From NCBI GenBank assembly GCA_013698495.1, contig JACCUV010000392.1, forward strand, positions 1 to 6,236: DNA of 6,236 bases, in the 5' to 3' direction. Shown here piece after piece: positions 1 through 6,168 of the stretch (the stretch's first letter is position 1; each line of letters opens with the position of its first letter). The notes under the pieces were generated by a model. It had not been told where the DNA came from. It was given only the letters and a program-made list of their open reading frames with translations, and did no database searches. This DNA comes from Chloroflexia bacterium. Lineage in GTDB: Bacteria > Chloroflexota > Chloroflexia > Thermomicrobiales > UBA6265. Both the position numbers and the translations under genes were made by a program.

Positions 1-170
1 CATGCACCACATTGGCTGGTGTCGCAACCAACATGAGTTCCGGTGAGCCCGAGTTCGTCACGCAAGAAGTGGACGAGCAGCATGCGTGGTTCCACGCTCG
101 CCGAGCGCTGCTGTCCATTGACGGTTACCGTTACTTTCGTTTTGGCGCCTTCAGAGACTGCTTCAGCCAT
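1..170 (-). CDS. coxS: CoxS-like [2Fe-2S] small subunit of a CO/xanthine dehydrogenase-type molybdenum hydroxylase (partial, 5' part only)
   Basis: Reading the minus strand from the ATG at 170 gives 56 codons and then runs off the window edge, so only the N-terminal third of a protein that is usually about 155-170 residues is present. The N-terminus has the plant-type ferredoxin fold start (VTVTVNGQQ, residues 13-21), then VEPRMLLVHFLRDELGLTG. The diagnostic cluster loop is GTHVGCDTSQCGA, with Cys49 and Cys54; the two remaining bases (TG) fit a third Cys at 57, giving the family's C-x4-C-x2-C pattern. In this family the subunit carries two [2Fe-2S] clusters and passes electrons from the Mo cofactor in the large subunit to FAD in the medium subunit. 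A purine-rich AGGGAG (181-186, read on the minus strand) lies about 10 bases before the ATG and supports this start. The large and medium subunits would be expected outside the window. The substrate (CO, xanthine, an aldehyde or an aromatic) cannot be told from this piece, so the symbol is a family label. Confidence 0.9.
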   Translation of the reverse strand, partial: MAEAVSEGAKTKVTVTVNGQQRSASVEPRMLLVHFLRDELGLTGTHVGCDTSQCGA

Positions 171-231
171 CCGTGAGATACTCCCTTGTTCGATTGCCGT
201 TTCTCGATGTCGTGAGTCGATTTCCACTGTT

Positions 232-264
232 GCAGTCTGGCGTCGCCTCGGGTTGCCAGACTGC
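232..264. repeat. Inverted repeat, 10-base perfect arms, upstream of coxS
   Basis: The left arm GCAGTCTGGC (232-241) and right arm GCCAGACTGC (255-264) are exact reverse complements separated by 13 bases. The element lies 62-94 bases upstream of the coxS start codon, in the right place for an operator or a leader hairpin. No T-run follows on either strand, so it does not look like a simple intrinsic terminator. Confidence 0.6.
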
Positions 265-294
265 CGACCAGCACGCCGACACTTCGAAGAGACA

Positions 295-327
295 GTCCGG
301 TATTTCACGCAACAACGACTACCGGAC
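295..327. repeat. Inverted repeat, 8-base perfect arms
   Basis: GTCCGGTA (295-302) and TACCGGAC (320-327) are exact reverse complements with a 17-base spacer. This is the middle one of three such elements between the nuclease-like gene and coxS. The long spacer suits a dyad-type protein binding site at least as well as an RNA hairpin. No T-run follows on either strand. Confidence 0.5.
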
Positions 328-337
328 AATGATAGTG

Positions 338-358
338 GCAGACAGGAAGGCTGTCTGC
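338..358 (-). terminator. Hairpin downstream of the PD-(D/E)XK-like gene; possible terminator without T-tract
   Basis: GCAGACAG (338-345) and CTGTCTGC (351-358) form a perfect 8-base-pair stem with a 5-base loop. It begins 37 bases beyond the stop codon of the gene ending at 395, which is where a terminator or an mRNA-stabilising hairpin would be expected. On the minus strand the sequence after the stem is CACTATCATTG, which lacks the U-run of an intrinsic terminator. A factor-dependent or purely structural role, or an operator for coxS, is equally possible. Confidence 0.35.
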
Positions 359-394
359 ACCCAAATGCGCTACCTCCAATTCCAGTTGGAAAGT

Positions 395-1765
395 TCAGGT
401 TGAAACGGCAGGAGACTCGCCAACTTCCTCGGCGATAATCCTTGCCGTGACCACCGTCACCCGCGGTTGGAGGGTTCGACCAAATCTCCCCAACTCCTCC
501 AGTACCGCATCCAGGTGCTTCACGGGTGGCTGGAGCGGACCGAACTGATCGCGGACCTGGCCACGAAACCACGAACCGATCGACCGTCGCACCTTCGAGG
601 CGGAAGGCGGTACGACACCGGCCGCTGCCGCCGCATGCTCAATTTGAACGCGCAGAAGCTTGCCGTCGATCGAAATCGACGATGCGCGGTCAACGGCGAA
701 TCGCTGACGACGCACCTCATCGGCCAGATCGTTCCAACGTTGCACGATTCCCCAGGCGCTGGTGCGAATCGCGGCAAACACCCTGGCCTGGGCCTCAATT
801 GCCTCTTCATCGATCGTCGGCGTTTCGCGATATGCCAGGAGCGGTCCGGTTTGATCTTGCCAGCACCCCAGCCCCGCCCTCGAAAGGCGAAAGTAGTACA
901 TGGCAAGCATCAGGCTGGTGCTGGAGTCGATCGGGAAGTCGTCGATCCTGGCGAAGAACTGTCTCAACCTTTCGTGGCCAAGCGGGGCAAGGAATTGCGC
1001 GGCCGTGACCGGAATGAATCGAACTTCATCGCGATGGACGGTGGTGCGCCGCGGACCCTGGCGGTCGCGCAACAGTCGATGCGTCAGCGGATAGTCGGGA
1101 CACAGGAAAACACCGTTCTCAATTGTCACATTGTCACCCAGATTCGGCAACAGCGATCGCACGGTGTCGCCAAGTTTCAGGAGTGAAATCACGAGGTCGC
1201 CGCTAACCTGCTTCGAACGGGCGGTGTCCACCGAGAATTTGGCATCGGCCGCCCACAGCCGCTGAGCTGGAGCATCGCCTCCAACCATCAGGAAGTCTGG
1301 ATTCTGGAGTTTGTTTCTGGAAGCGGTCCTCGCAATTTCGGGAATGTCGTCGAGTCGAATCGACTGCGCCGCTTGGCTGCCGCTGACGGCGGTGCGCAGA
1401 CCGTAACGATCGCCATCCCCGGATTCAAGCGCGTCCGCGCACAACTCCGCCCAACGTGCGCCGACGGAATTGCTGGACCCCCCACGGTCTGACAACTGCA
1501 TCAAGACCCGGTCGTAGACTGACGCAATCAGCGATCCGCCGGGAAGGGCGCTGGACGAGAAGTCGAGTTCAGTATCAGAAGTGTACACAACAGCCAAATC
1601 AAGTGTCCTGTGACAACGAAGCGATCGGATCGTCTCTCCCGAGCGTGACGGTAGTTGTTCAGGATACCAGTCCGAGAGCGCCGGTTGTTCGCGGTACACT
1701 TGGTTTCTGAGCGAACGCCGACTCGGCTGAGGATATGTATCGTGACCGAACATCCACCATTGCAT
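395..1765 (-). CDS. Uncharacterised protein with a putative PD-(D/E)XK nuclease-like core
   Basis: I do not recognise this 456-residue protein by name. Its middle resembles the PD-(D/E)XK phosphodiesterase core. A helix contains VGARWAELCADAL (101-113), in which Glu107 could be the helix-1 acid. Then come NPDFLMVGG (Pro156-Asp157), a short loop, and LWAADAKFS with Asp174-x-Lys176, followed by a helix containing KQVS (Gln186). A further hydrophobic strand, GVFLCPD (218-224), also fits that fold. The last 130 residues or so are helical and basic, possibly nucleic-acid binding. The fold call is an inference from motif order, not from a family match. The start is uncertain: the ATG at 1765 has a purine run directly against it, and it overlaps the divergent gene. 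GTG at 1699 (residue 23) is an alternative that would remove the overlap. The gene is followed by a hairpin and then coxS. Its role could be DNA repair, restriction or defence, or none of these. Confidence 0.75.
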   Translation of the reverse strand: MQWWMFGHDTYPQPSRRSLRNQVYREQPALSDWYPEQLPSRSGETIRSLRCHRTLDLAVVYTSDTELDFSSSALPGGSLIASVYDRVLMQLSDRGGSSNSVGARWAELCADALESGDGDRYGLRTAVSGSQAAQSIRLDDIPEIARTASRNKLQNPDFLMVGGDAPAQRLWAADAKFSVDTARSKQVSGDLVISLLKLGDTVRSLLPNLGDNVTIENGVFLCPDYPLTHRLLRDRQGPRRTTVHRDEVRFIPVTAAQFLAPLGHERLRQFFARIDDFPIDSSTSLMLAMYYFRLSRAGLGCWQDQTGPLLAYRETPTIDEEAIEAQARVFAAIRTSAWGIVQRWNDLADEVRRQRFAVDRASSISIDGKLLRVQIEHAAAAAGVVPPSASKVRRSIGSWFRGQVRDQFGPLQPPVKHLDAVLEELGRFGRTLQPRVTVVTARIIAEEVGESPAVST

Positions 1766-2026
1766 TCCCCACTGGACCCGTTTCTGGGACCATTTCTACG
1801 GGAGATCAAGACGCGAGACAGCGGTTTTCAGCCTGGCCTGGAGTCCGCCGAGGTCGCTGACGCACTAGACGTGCCTCGCGCCTTTGTCAACGCGCTGTTC
1901 ACAAGCGCCCAAACGCGGGGTCTGCTCAAACCGATCTACGGCCGGGCCAGCACGGTGCGCTGGGCGCTCTCACCCACCGGTCATGATCTGATCGACCGAA
2001 CCGAGCACTCTTCGTCCGATCATTGA
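1742..2026 (+). CDS. Small winged-helix DNA-binding protein, putative transcriptional regulator
   Basis: A GTG at 1742 is preceded by TGAGG (1728-1732), about 9 bases upstream, and gives a 94-residue protein. The open frame continues further upstream, but that part is arginine-rich and lies antisense to the neighbouring gene, so I reject it. The body looks like one winged helix-turn-helix. ESAEVADALDVP (34-45) forms the first two helices, and RAFVNALFTSAQTRGLLKP (46-64) holds the recognition helix. YGRASTVRWALSPTGHDLI (66-84) reads as a wing followed by the 'LSPTGxxLI' ending common in MarR- and PadR-like wHTH domains. No ligand or dimerisation domain is present. The gene is head to head with the PD-(D/E)XK-like gene and tail to tail with the large membrane protein, where the stop codons overlap. 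It may regulate the divergent gene, itself, or both; this is inferred from position only. Confidence 0.7.
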   Translation: MTEHPPLHSPLDPFLGPFLREIKTRDSGFQPGLESAEVADALDVPRAFVNALFTSAQTRGLLKPIYGRASTVRWALSPTGHDLIDRTEHSSSDH

Positions 2027-4122
2027 TGCTCCGTTTGTGTCCGGAATGTTCTTGACAGCCCCAAACCGATGGCGATCGTCAGCATGACTCCGGCCAACGC
2101 GAGCGCGCGTCCCAACCAATCCACCGGTGTGACAGAATACCGGAGCTCGATGGTCTGGGAACCGTCGGGCACATTGAGTTGCATGTATCCATTGCTGGTT
2201 CGCTCGATCTCGATGTTCGCGCCATCGGCGGAGGCTTCCCACCGGGGAAACCAGTTGCGTCGGACCTCGACCTGCCCGGACGCAGAATCGAAGGTCGCGA
2301 CGATCGTCTCGTTTTCAACGGTCAGGGAGCTGGGATTGGTGTCACCATTGGTGACGAGCGGTCGTGCATCCACCACCGAGTAAAGGTCCCATTCGCCGAT
2401 CGACAGCCTGTATTCGAGCGCCGGGTTCGTTTCGGCGTTGAGTCGTGGATCCTGCGCTCCCAACGGCACGGGCATGTTCGTGACGACGACCACACCGATT
2501 CCATTCGCGGCCAACCACTCTGACGTGAACGTGGCAGCGGGTTCCGGAATAAAGTGGCCAACGTTGAAGTCGTATGGCGCTTCGAAGTCCCGATGCCAGT
2601 ACCACATCCAGTCGTCGTAGAAAAACGGCGCATTGCTGTAAGTAGGTCCCCAAAGTTGCTGGTGCCACCAACTCTGGTGGTCGCCGACGACGTAAATGAC
2701 CGTGCCCTCGGCTCGGATTTCGTTGGCTTCGGCCACGATTCCGGAAAAGTGCGCGGTCTCGACGATGCCGGTAGTCGGCTCGAAGGACGTGGCGTGGGTG
2801 TCGGGGACGCGTCCGAAGGCGCCATCGTACTGGCTGATCGCGATCACCGCGCAAACAACCAGGACGGCGGCGGAAACTGGCTCGCGCCATCGCGGCATTG
2901 CCTTGTTCGCAAGGAAATCGAGCCCCCAACCGATTGTCGCGGCGGCAAGGTAGACGAGGAGCAACCGCTGGAATGGCATCAGCCGAGGAGCTTCCAGTTG
3001 CTCGATCAATCCCTGGTTCAGTCCTCCCAGGGAGAGCACAACCGTCAGTGCGACGTAGGCGATCGCCGTCACCGCGACAATGCGCCACACGGCTGCCTCG
3101 CGGATGAAAAACGGGAGGATCGCGCCCGCAATCGCCACGACTACCAGCACCCGCGAAACCGAGGCGAGCGTATCTCTCCAGAACTCGCCGAGCGTGGCGT
3201 ATTCCATGTAGTGGACGAAAAAATAGAGGTCTACGTACTGGACCAGCGACAACAGGAGCGGCGCGGAGAGGAGCATGCTGGCGCCACCCACCAACGCCAC
3301 CCGCAAGGTCGCAATCCGCATCGAGACTTCGGGGCGGCCGCCGATCCCAAGCGCGATCGCGACCAGAATCGACAGTGCGGCGACACCAACCGCGACTCCC
3401 GAGCGCGTGTTGGTGTAGAGCGCTGCTGACGACGACACGATCGCCAGCGCGGCGAAACCGCCTCCACCTTCAAGCACATGGCGCGCCAGGGCGGCAAGTG
3501 CAATGAACGCTAATGTAGCCCCACCAACGTTGGCGATGAGGCCCCACTCGATGAGTTCGATCATGCCCCCCGTGTGCCACAACCCGGGAGTCGAAACGTG
3601 GATTGCCAGGGCCAGCACCGGCACGAGCGGATTCAGTCTGTCGCCCCGTGCGAGGAGCCAGAATCCAACCGCGGGCAACACAAAAACCACCAGCACCGCC
3701 AGCTTGTGGACCGCGACGACTGGCACTGTTCCGAGCAGTAGAGCCCAAAGTCCGACATCGAGCCACGGGATCCCGAGTGGATAAAACTCGACCGGATACC
3801 CGCCCTGGTGATGACCTAACCACCGCAACAGTTGGCCATCCTGAAGACTGTTGAGCAGGCTGTCAGCGCGGGTGGCGTGAAAGGGATGATCGACGGTGGC
3901 GAAGGTGTTGGCCACTGTCTGTCGCCCGCCATTGCCATCAATCGTCGCCGTCAGGTCGAAACCGCCGAACTTCCAAACGGCCCAGGTTGCGAGCATGAAG
4001 AGCACCGCAACGCCGACCGCGGCGAGTCTGGTGAATCGGATTGGCGCACGGACCGGTGGAGTCGCGTTCGCGACACCGGCGGGATTCTGGCCCGAGATTA
4101 CACCGGGATCAGGAATGGTCAT
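2020..4122 (-). CDS. Polytopic membrane protein, GT-C/YfhO-like, probable envelope glycan enzyme
   Basis: The 700-residue product has about 12-13 hydrophobic segments. TM1 is at about 33-52. A large loop (53-118) follows, with VDHPFHATRAD (77-87) and GGYPVEFYPLG (107-117); this layout, with acidic residues in the first outer loop, recalls GT-C glycosyltransferases and YfhO-like proteins. More helices span about 120-431, including the EAPRLMPFQRLL element (377-388). A soluble region of about 230 residues (432-665) ends in a beta-rich YfhO-like piece, WFPRWEASADG (624-634) to VPDGSQTIELRY (651-662), before the last helix (668-689). The family's expected role is transfer or handling of a lipid-linked sugar on the outer face of the membrane; the donor and acceptor are unknown. 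ATG 4122 is preferred over GTG 4203 because the upstream gene stops at 4109-4111, giving a 14-base overlap typical of coupling. It is the last gene of the minus-strand operon. Confidence 0.8.
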   Translation of the reverse strand: MTIPDPGVISGQNPAGVANATPPVRAPIRFTRLAAVGVAVLFMLATWAVWKFGGFDLTATIDGNGGRQTVANTFATVDHPFHATRADSLLNSLQDGQLLRWLGHHQGGYPVEFYPLGIPWLDVGLWALLLGTVPVVAVHKLAVLVVFVLPAVGFWLLARGDRLNPLVPVLALAIHVSTPGLWHTGGMIELIEWGLIANVGGATLAFIALAALARHVLEGGGGFAALAIVSSSAALYTNTRSGVAVGVAALSILVAIALGIGGRPEVSMRIATLRVALVGGASMLLSAPLLLSLVQYVDLYFFVHYMEYATLGEFWRDTLASVSRVLVVVAIAGAILPFFIREAAVWRIVAVTAIAYVALTVVLSLGGLNQGLIEQLEAPRLMPFQRLLLVYLAAATIGWGLDFLANKAMPRWREPVSAAVLVVCAVIAISQYDGAFGRVPDTHATSFEPTTGIVETAHFSGIVAEANEIRAEGTVIYVVGDHQSWWHQQLWGPTYSNAPFFYDDWMWYWHRDFEAPYDFNVGHFIPEPAATFTSEWLAANGIGVVVVTNMPVPLGAQDPRLNAETNPALEYRLSIGEWDLYSVVDARPLVTNGDTNPSSLTVENETIVATFDSASGQVEVRRNWFPRWEASADGANIEIERTSNGYMQLNVPDGSQTIELRYSVTPVDWLGRALALAGVMLTIAIGLGLSRTFRTQTEHQ

Positions 4123-4492
4123 TGCCAACGCGCGCCCGATCGTCGGTAGACTCCGCCAGCAACAAGCGCATCCCCACGATCGTACAGACCACAAACACGC
4201 CAATCGCGCCGTAGAACACAGACTCGATCAGCCATTGGTGGGAAACATCGGGCAGGTTCCGGCCCTGAACACGCCACGTAGAGGCAATGGACCGGGACTC
4301 AATCTGAAGTTGTCCGAACCGCCAGATCCGCGCGCCAACCGTCCCAAATGCGAGATAGCCAAGGAAGGCGATGGACAGGACAACCCAGAGGATAAGCCGA
4401 ACGGGCTTGCCGGAGACAACAGCGCCGGCGCCGTCGGGCGGGACTCGCTTCGGATCGGAGGCGGTTGAGTTCGGAGACGAGGGTTCGGCCAT
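4109..4492 (-). CDS. Small membrane protein with two predicted transmembrane helices
   Basis: This 127-residue protein is not one I recognise. Residues 1-30 are Pro/Ser/Asp-rich and probably disordered. VRLILWVVLSIAFLGYLAFG (31-50) is a clear transmembrane helix, preceded by Lys29 and Arg32. A polar loop of about 40 residues with several Trp and Arg follows. SVFYGAIGVFVVCTIVGMRL (91-110) is the second helix, with a short charged tail after it. The positive-inside rule favours both ends in the cytoplasm and the loop outside. GAGG lies 5 bases before the ATG at 4492, a good ribosome binding site. The gene sits 59 bases after the FAD enzyme and overlaps the start of the polytopic membrane protein by 14 bases, so it probably shares their transcript and may assist or anchor the glycan machinery. 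That role is inferred from position. Confidence 0.75.
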   Translation of the reverse strand: MAEPSSPNSTASDPKRVPPDGAGAVVSGKPVRLILWVVLSIAFLGYLAFGTVGARIWRFGQLQIESRSIASTWRVQGRNLPDVSHQWLIESVFYGAIGVFVVCTIVGMRLLLAESTDDRARVGNDHS

Positions 4493-4529
4493 GGGCGCCT
4501 CGCAAGCGTTGATGCGGGAGCGTGGCAGC

Positions 4530-4548
4530 CGCCTCGTTCCCGGAGGCG
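4530..4548 (-). other. Short intergenic hairpin between the FAD enzyme gene and the small membrane protein gene
   Basis: CGCCTC (4530-4535) and GAGGCG (4543-4548) form a 6-base-pair stem with a 7-base loop, just downstream of the FAD enzyme stop codon (4552-4554). No T-run follows, so a full terminator is unlikely. It could slow decay of the upstream part of the transcript or be chance. Confidence 0.25.
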
Positions 4549-4551
4549 ATG

Positions 4552-6042
4552 CTACACAACGCCAGCGGCGCTGCTCTTGCGTTTGATTTCGTGATATTCG
4601 TCATCGGCATTAACGCGTTCGAGGTCGTGGGTTTCGCCGAGAAGGTTTCGGGCGGCCAGCATTCCGGTCTCGATCGAGTGGTCGGTGTTGTTGTAGCGGA
4701 ACGACCCGCCGCGGCCGATGTACTGGAGGTTCTCGATGCTCTGGATGTAATCCTTCATCCTGAGTAGCGGTTCCTGGTAATCGAGATCGTAGACGGGGTA
4801 CGCCTTGGTCGCGCGCAAGGTGAAGCCGCCGAGCACTTCTTCGGGCCGGACGAAGTCAAGATCCTCGACCAGGTGCTTCACCGATTGGTTCACCAACTGC
4901 TCGTCGCTCATGTTCCAGATATGGTCGCCCTTGGTGCAGAAGTACTCGATCACGAGGGAGGTGTACTCGTCACTGGGGACCATTGCCGGGCTCCAGTTCT
5001 TGGGCTCGTGGAACCGTCCGAACAGAATGTTGCGGTCATGTACATAGAGCCACGTGTCCGGTGTCACCTGGCGCTTCCTGATCATCAGGTTGACGGTGAT
5101 GATGTCGCGGAAGGTAAGGGTTTCGGCGGCGGCGATCACATCGGCCGGCGCGGCCGGTTCCATGATCTTGACCAACACGGTGAAGGGGATCGACGAGATG
5201 AAATTGTCGCCTTCGATGAGTTCCGGGCCGTTTTCGGTGCGGACTCGAATCCCCTTGACCCGATTGCCGTCGAGCACGATTTTCTCGACCGCATTCTTGA
5301 GCCGAATCTCGTTTCCGGAGGCCCTGATCGAATCGGCCATGCGCTCGGAGAATCGGCCGAACCCATCGCGCGGGTACATGAACTGCTCGATCAGGCTGAC
5401 AACGTCGCCCTTCGACGGAATCACGGCATCCTTGATGGCGGTTATCAGTGACATGCCCTTGGTTCGCTGGCTGACCCAGTCGCCAGACAGCTTGTCGCAC
5501 TTCAGGCCCCACACCTTCTCGGAGTAGGCCTGAAAAAAGAGCTTGTACAGTGTTTCGCCATACTGATTTACGTAGGCATCTTCCATCGACCTCACTTCGG
5601 TCGACTTGATTCGCTGTTTGACCTTGATGCGGCCGTAGTCGAGCACTGCGCGGGCGGCCGTGATCGGGCCGACGGCCTTGAGCGCGCTGACGATTTTCAG
5701 TGGATAGTCGATGAATTTGCCATCGAAGTAGATTCTGCTTATGCGATTGACCCAGAGGAGTTCGTCGTCCACAACTTCGCGAAACAGATCGTTGAGGTCT
5801 TCGTTCTTGGTGAACCAGCGATGTCCGCCAATGTCGAACTTGAACTCCCCGTTCTCGGTGTCGCGACGAATGGTGCGGGCCAGGCCACCGACAAACGGCG
5901 CCGACTCGACGACAGTCGCATTGGCGCCTGCCTTGCTCAGCACATAGGCCGAGCAGAGACCAGCCGGCCCGGCGCCCATGATGATGTTGCGCTCTTTGGA
6001 CTTGACGCCGGTCGCTCCATTCGAGGTTTGGCCGTTCTGCAT
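4552..6042 (-). CDS. UDP-galactopyranose-mutase-like FAD/NAD(P)-binding oxidoreductase of an envelope glycan cluster
   Basis: Starting at ATG 6042 the product has 496 residues, near the usual size for this family. Residues 19-28 (NIIMGAGPAG) carry the GxGxxG dinucleotide-binding loop, Glu46 (VVES) is the expected ribose-binding acid, and VGG (51-53) continues the FAD site. FDIGGHRWFTK (69-79) occupies the place of the GPHIFHT-type loop of UDP-galactopyranose mutase. YGETLYKLFFQAYSEKVWGL (161-180) and the C-terminal IGRGGSFRYNNTDHSIETG (442-460) also correspond to mutase regions. True mutases interconvert UDP-galactopyranose and UDP-galactofuranose with reduced FAD; this subfamily is found beside glycosyltransferases but its exact substrate is not known to me. 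No signal peptide or membrane helix is seen, so it is probably cytoplasmic. The frame is open back to a TTG at 6168, but the GxGxxG spacing and an AGGAAGG 12 bases upstream favour 6042. It is the first gene of the apparent operon. Confidence 0.88.
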   Translation of the reverse strand: MQNGQTSNGATGVKSKERNIIMGAGPAGLCSAYVLSKAGANATVVESAPFVGGLARTIRRDTENGEFKFDIGGHRWFTKNEDLNDLFREVVDDELLWVNRISRIYFDGKFIDYPLKIVSALKAVGPITAARAVLDYGRIKVKQRIKSTEVRSMEDAYVNQYGETLYKLFFQAYSEKVWGLKCDKLSGDWVSQRTKGMSLITAIKDAVIPSKGDVVSLIEQFMYPRDGFGRFSERMADSIRASGNEIRLKNAVEKIVLDGNRVKGIRVRTENGPELIEGDNFISSIPFTVLVKIMEPAAPADVIAAAETLTFRDIITVNLMIRKRQVTPDTWLYVHDRNILFGRFHEPKNWSPAMVPSDEYTSLVIEYFCTKGDHIWNMSDEQLVNQSVKHLVEDLDFVRPEEVLGGFTLRATKAYPVYDLDYQEPLLRMKDYIQSIENLQYIGRGGSFRYNNTDHSIETGMLAARNLLGETHDLERVNADDEYHEIKRKSSAAGVV

Positions 6043-6078
6043 TTTCTTGGGAATCCTTCCTGGGCAGTATCCATCGCC

Positions 6079-6113
6079 AATCGGCTCATGCTCATCAATG
6101 AACATGGGTATAA
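6079..6113 (-). promoter_or_regulatory. Weak promoter-like -10 in the leader of the FAD enzyme operon
   Basis: On the minus strand, TTATAC (6108-6113) resembles a sigma-70 -10 box. A poor -35 candidate, TTGTGC, lies about 15 bases further upstream. Transcription from here would begin near 6100 and give a leader of about 60 bases before the ATG at 6042. It would also exclude the TTG start at 6168. This rests on a partial match only. Confidence 0.2.
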
Positions 6114-6158
6114 GGAGCCACGACAGGCGCACAAAATCACCCCGGAATGCTGGCGATG

Positions 6159-6168
6159 TTGACGTCAA
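6159..6168. repeat. Perfect 10-base palindrome TTGACGTCAA
   Basis: The sequence is its own reverse complement and lies 117 bases upstream of the preferred start of the FAD enzyme. It may be an operator half-way between two genes, or a chance palindrome. The minus-strand TTGACG inside it could pass for a -35 box, but no matching -10 lies at the right distance. Confidence 0.3.

Larger units (their letters stand above)
171..394. other. Non-coding gap upstream of coxS, rich in inverted repeats
   Basis: This stretch lies between the stop of the PD-(D/E)XK-like gene and the start of coxS, both on the minus strand. I see no convincing gene in it. A plus-strand open frame crosses it (43-438), but that frame is antisense to coxS at its start and has an arginine- and serine-rich shadow-like composition. 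The gap holds three perfect inverted repeats with arms of 8-10 bases and one smaller one, listed separately. It should contain the end of the upstream transcript and the coxS promoter. I found no clear sigma-70-type -35/-10 pair. Confidence 0.7.

Noticed and set aside
375..390. TCCAA/TTGGA inverted repeat just after the nuclease-like gene as an independent terminator
   Set aside because: The 5-base arms are too short to be meaningful alone and no T-run follows; it is mentioned only as part of the repeat cluster.
43..438. Plus-strand open frame of 131 codons
   Set aside because: Its first part is antisense to the clear CoxS reading and its last part to the nuclease-like gene. The composition is Arg/Ser-rich with no recognisable motif.
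467..1186. Plus-strand open frame of 239 codons
   Set aside because: It lies wholly antisense to the 456-residue protein, and its arginine- and glycine-rich composition is typical of a shadow frame in GC-rich DNA.
1655..1741. Upstream extension of the winged-helix gene
   Set aside because: The 29 extra residues are arginine-rich and antisense to the neighbouring gene, while GTG 1742 has a well-placed ribosome site.
2554..3429. Plus-strand open frame of 291 codons
   Set aside because: It is antisense to the membrane protein, whose hydrophobic helices and YfhO-like end are convincing. The plus reading is a charged, low-complexity shadow.
4873..5451. Plus-strand open frame of 192 codons
   Set aside because: It is antisense to the FAD enzyme, which has unmistakable family motifs along its whole length.
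6043..6168. Longer N-terminus of the FAD enzyme from TTG 6168 or ATG 6105
   Set aside because: It would place up to 42 extra residues without motifs before the FAD-binding loop, with no ribosome site at either codon. ATG 6042 has AGGAAGG upstream and gives the normal spacing.
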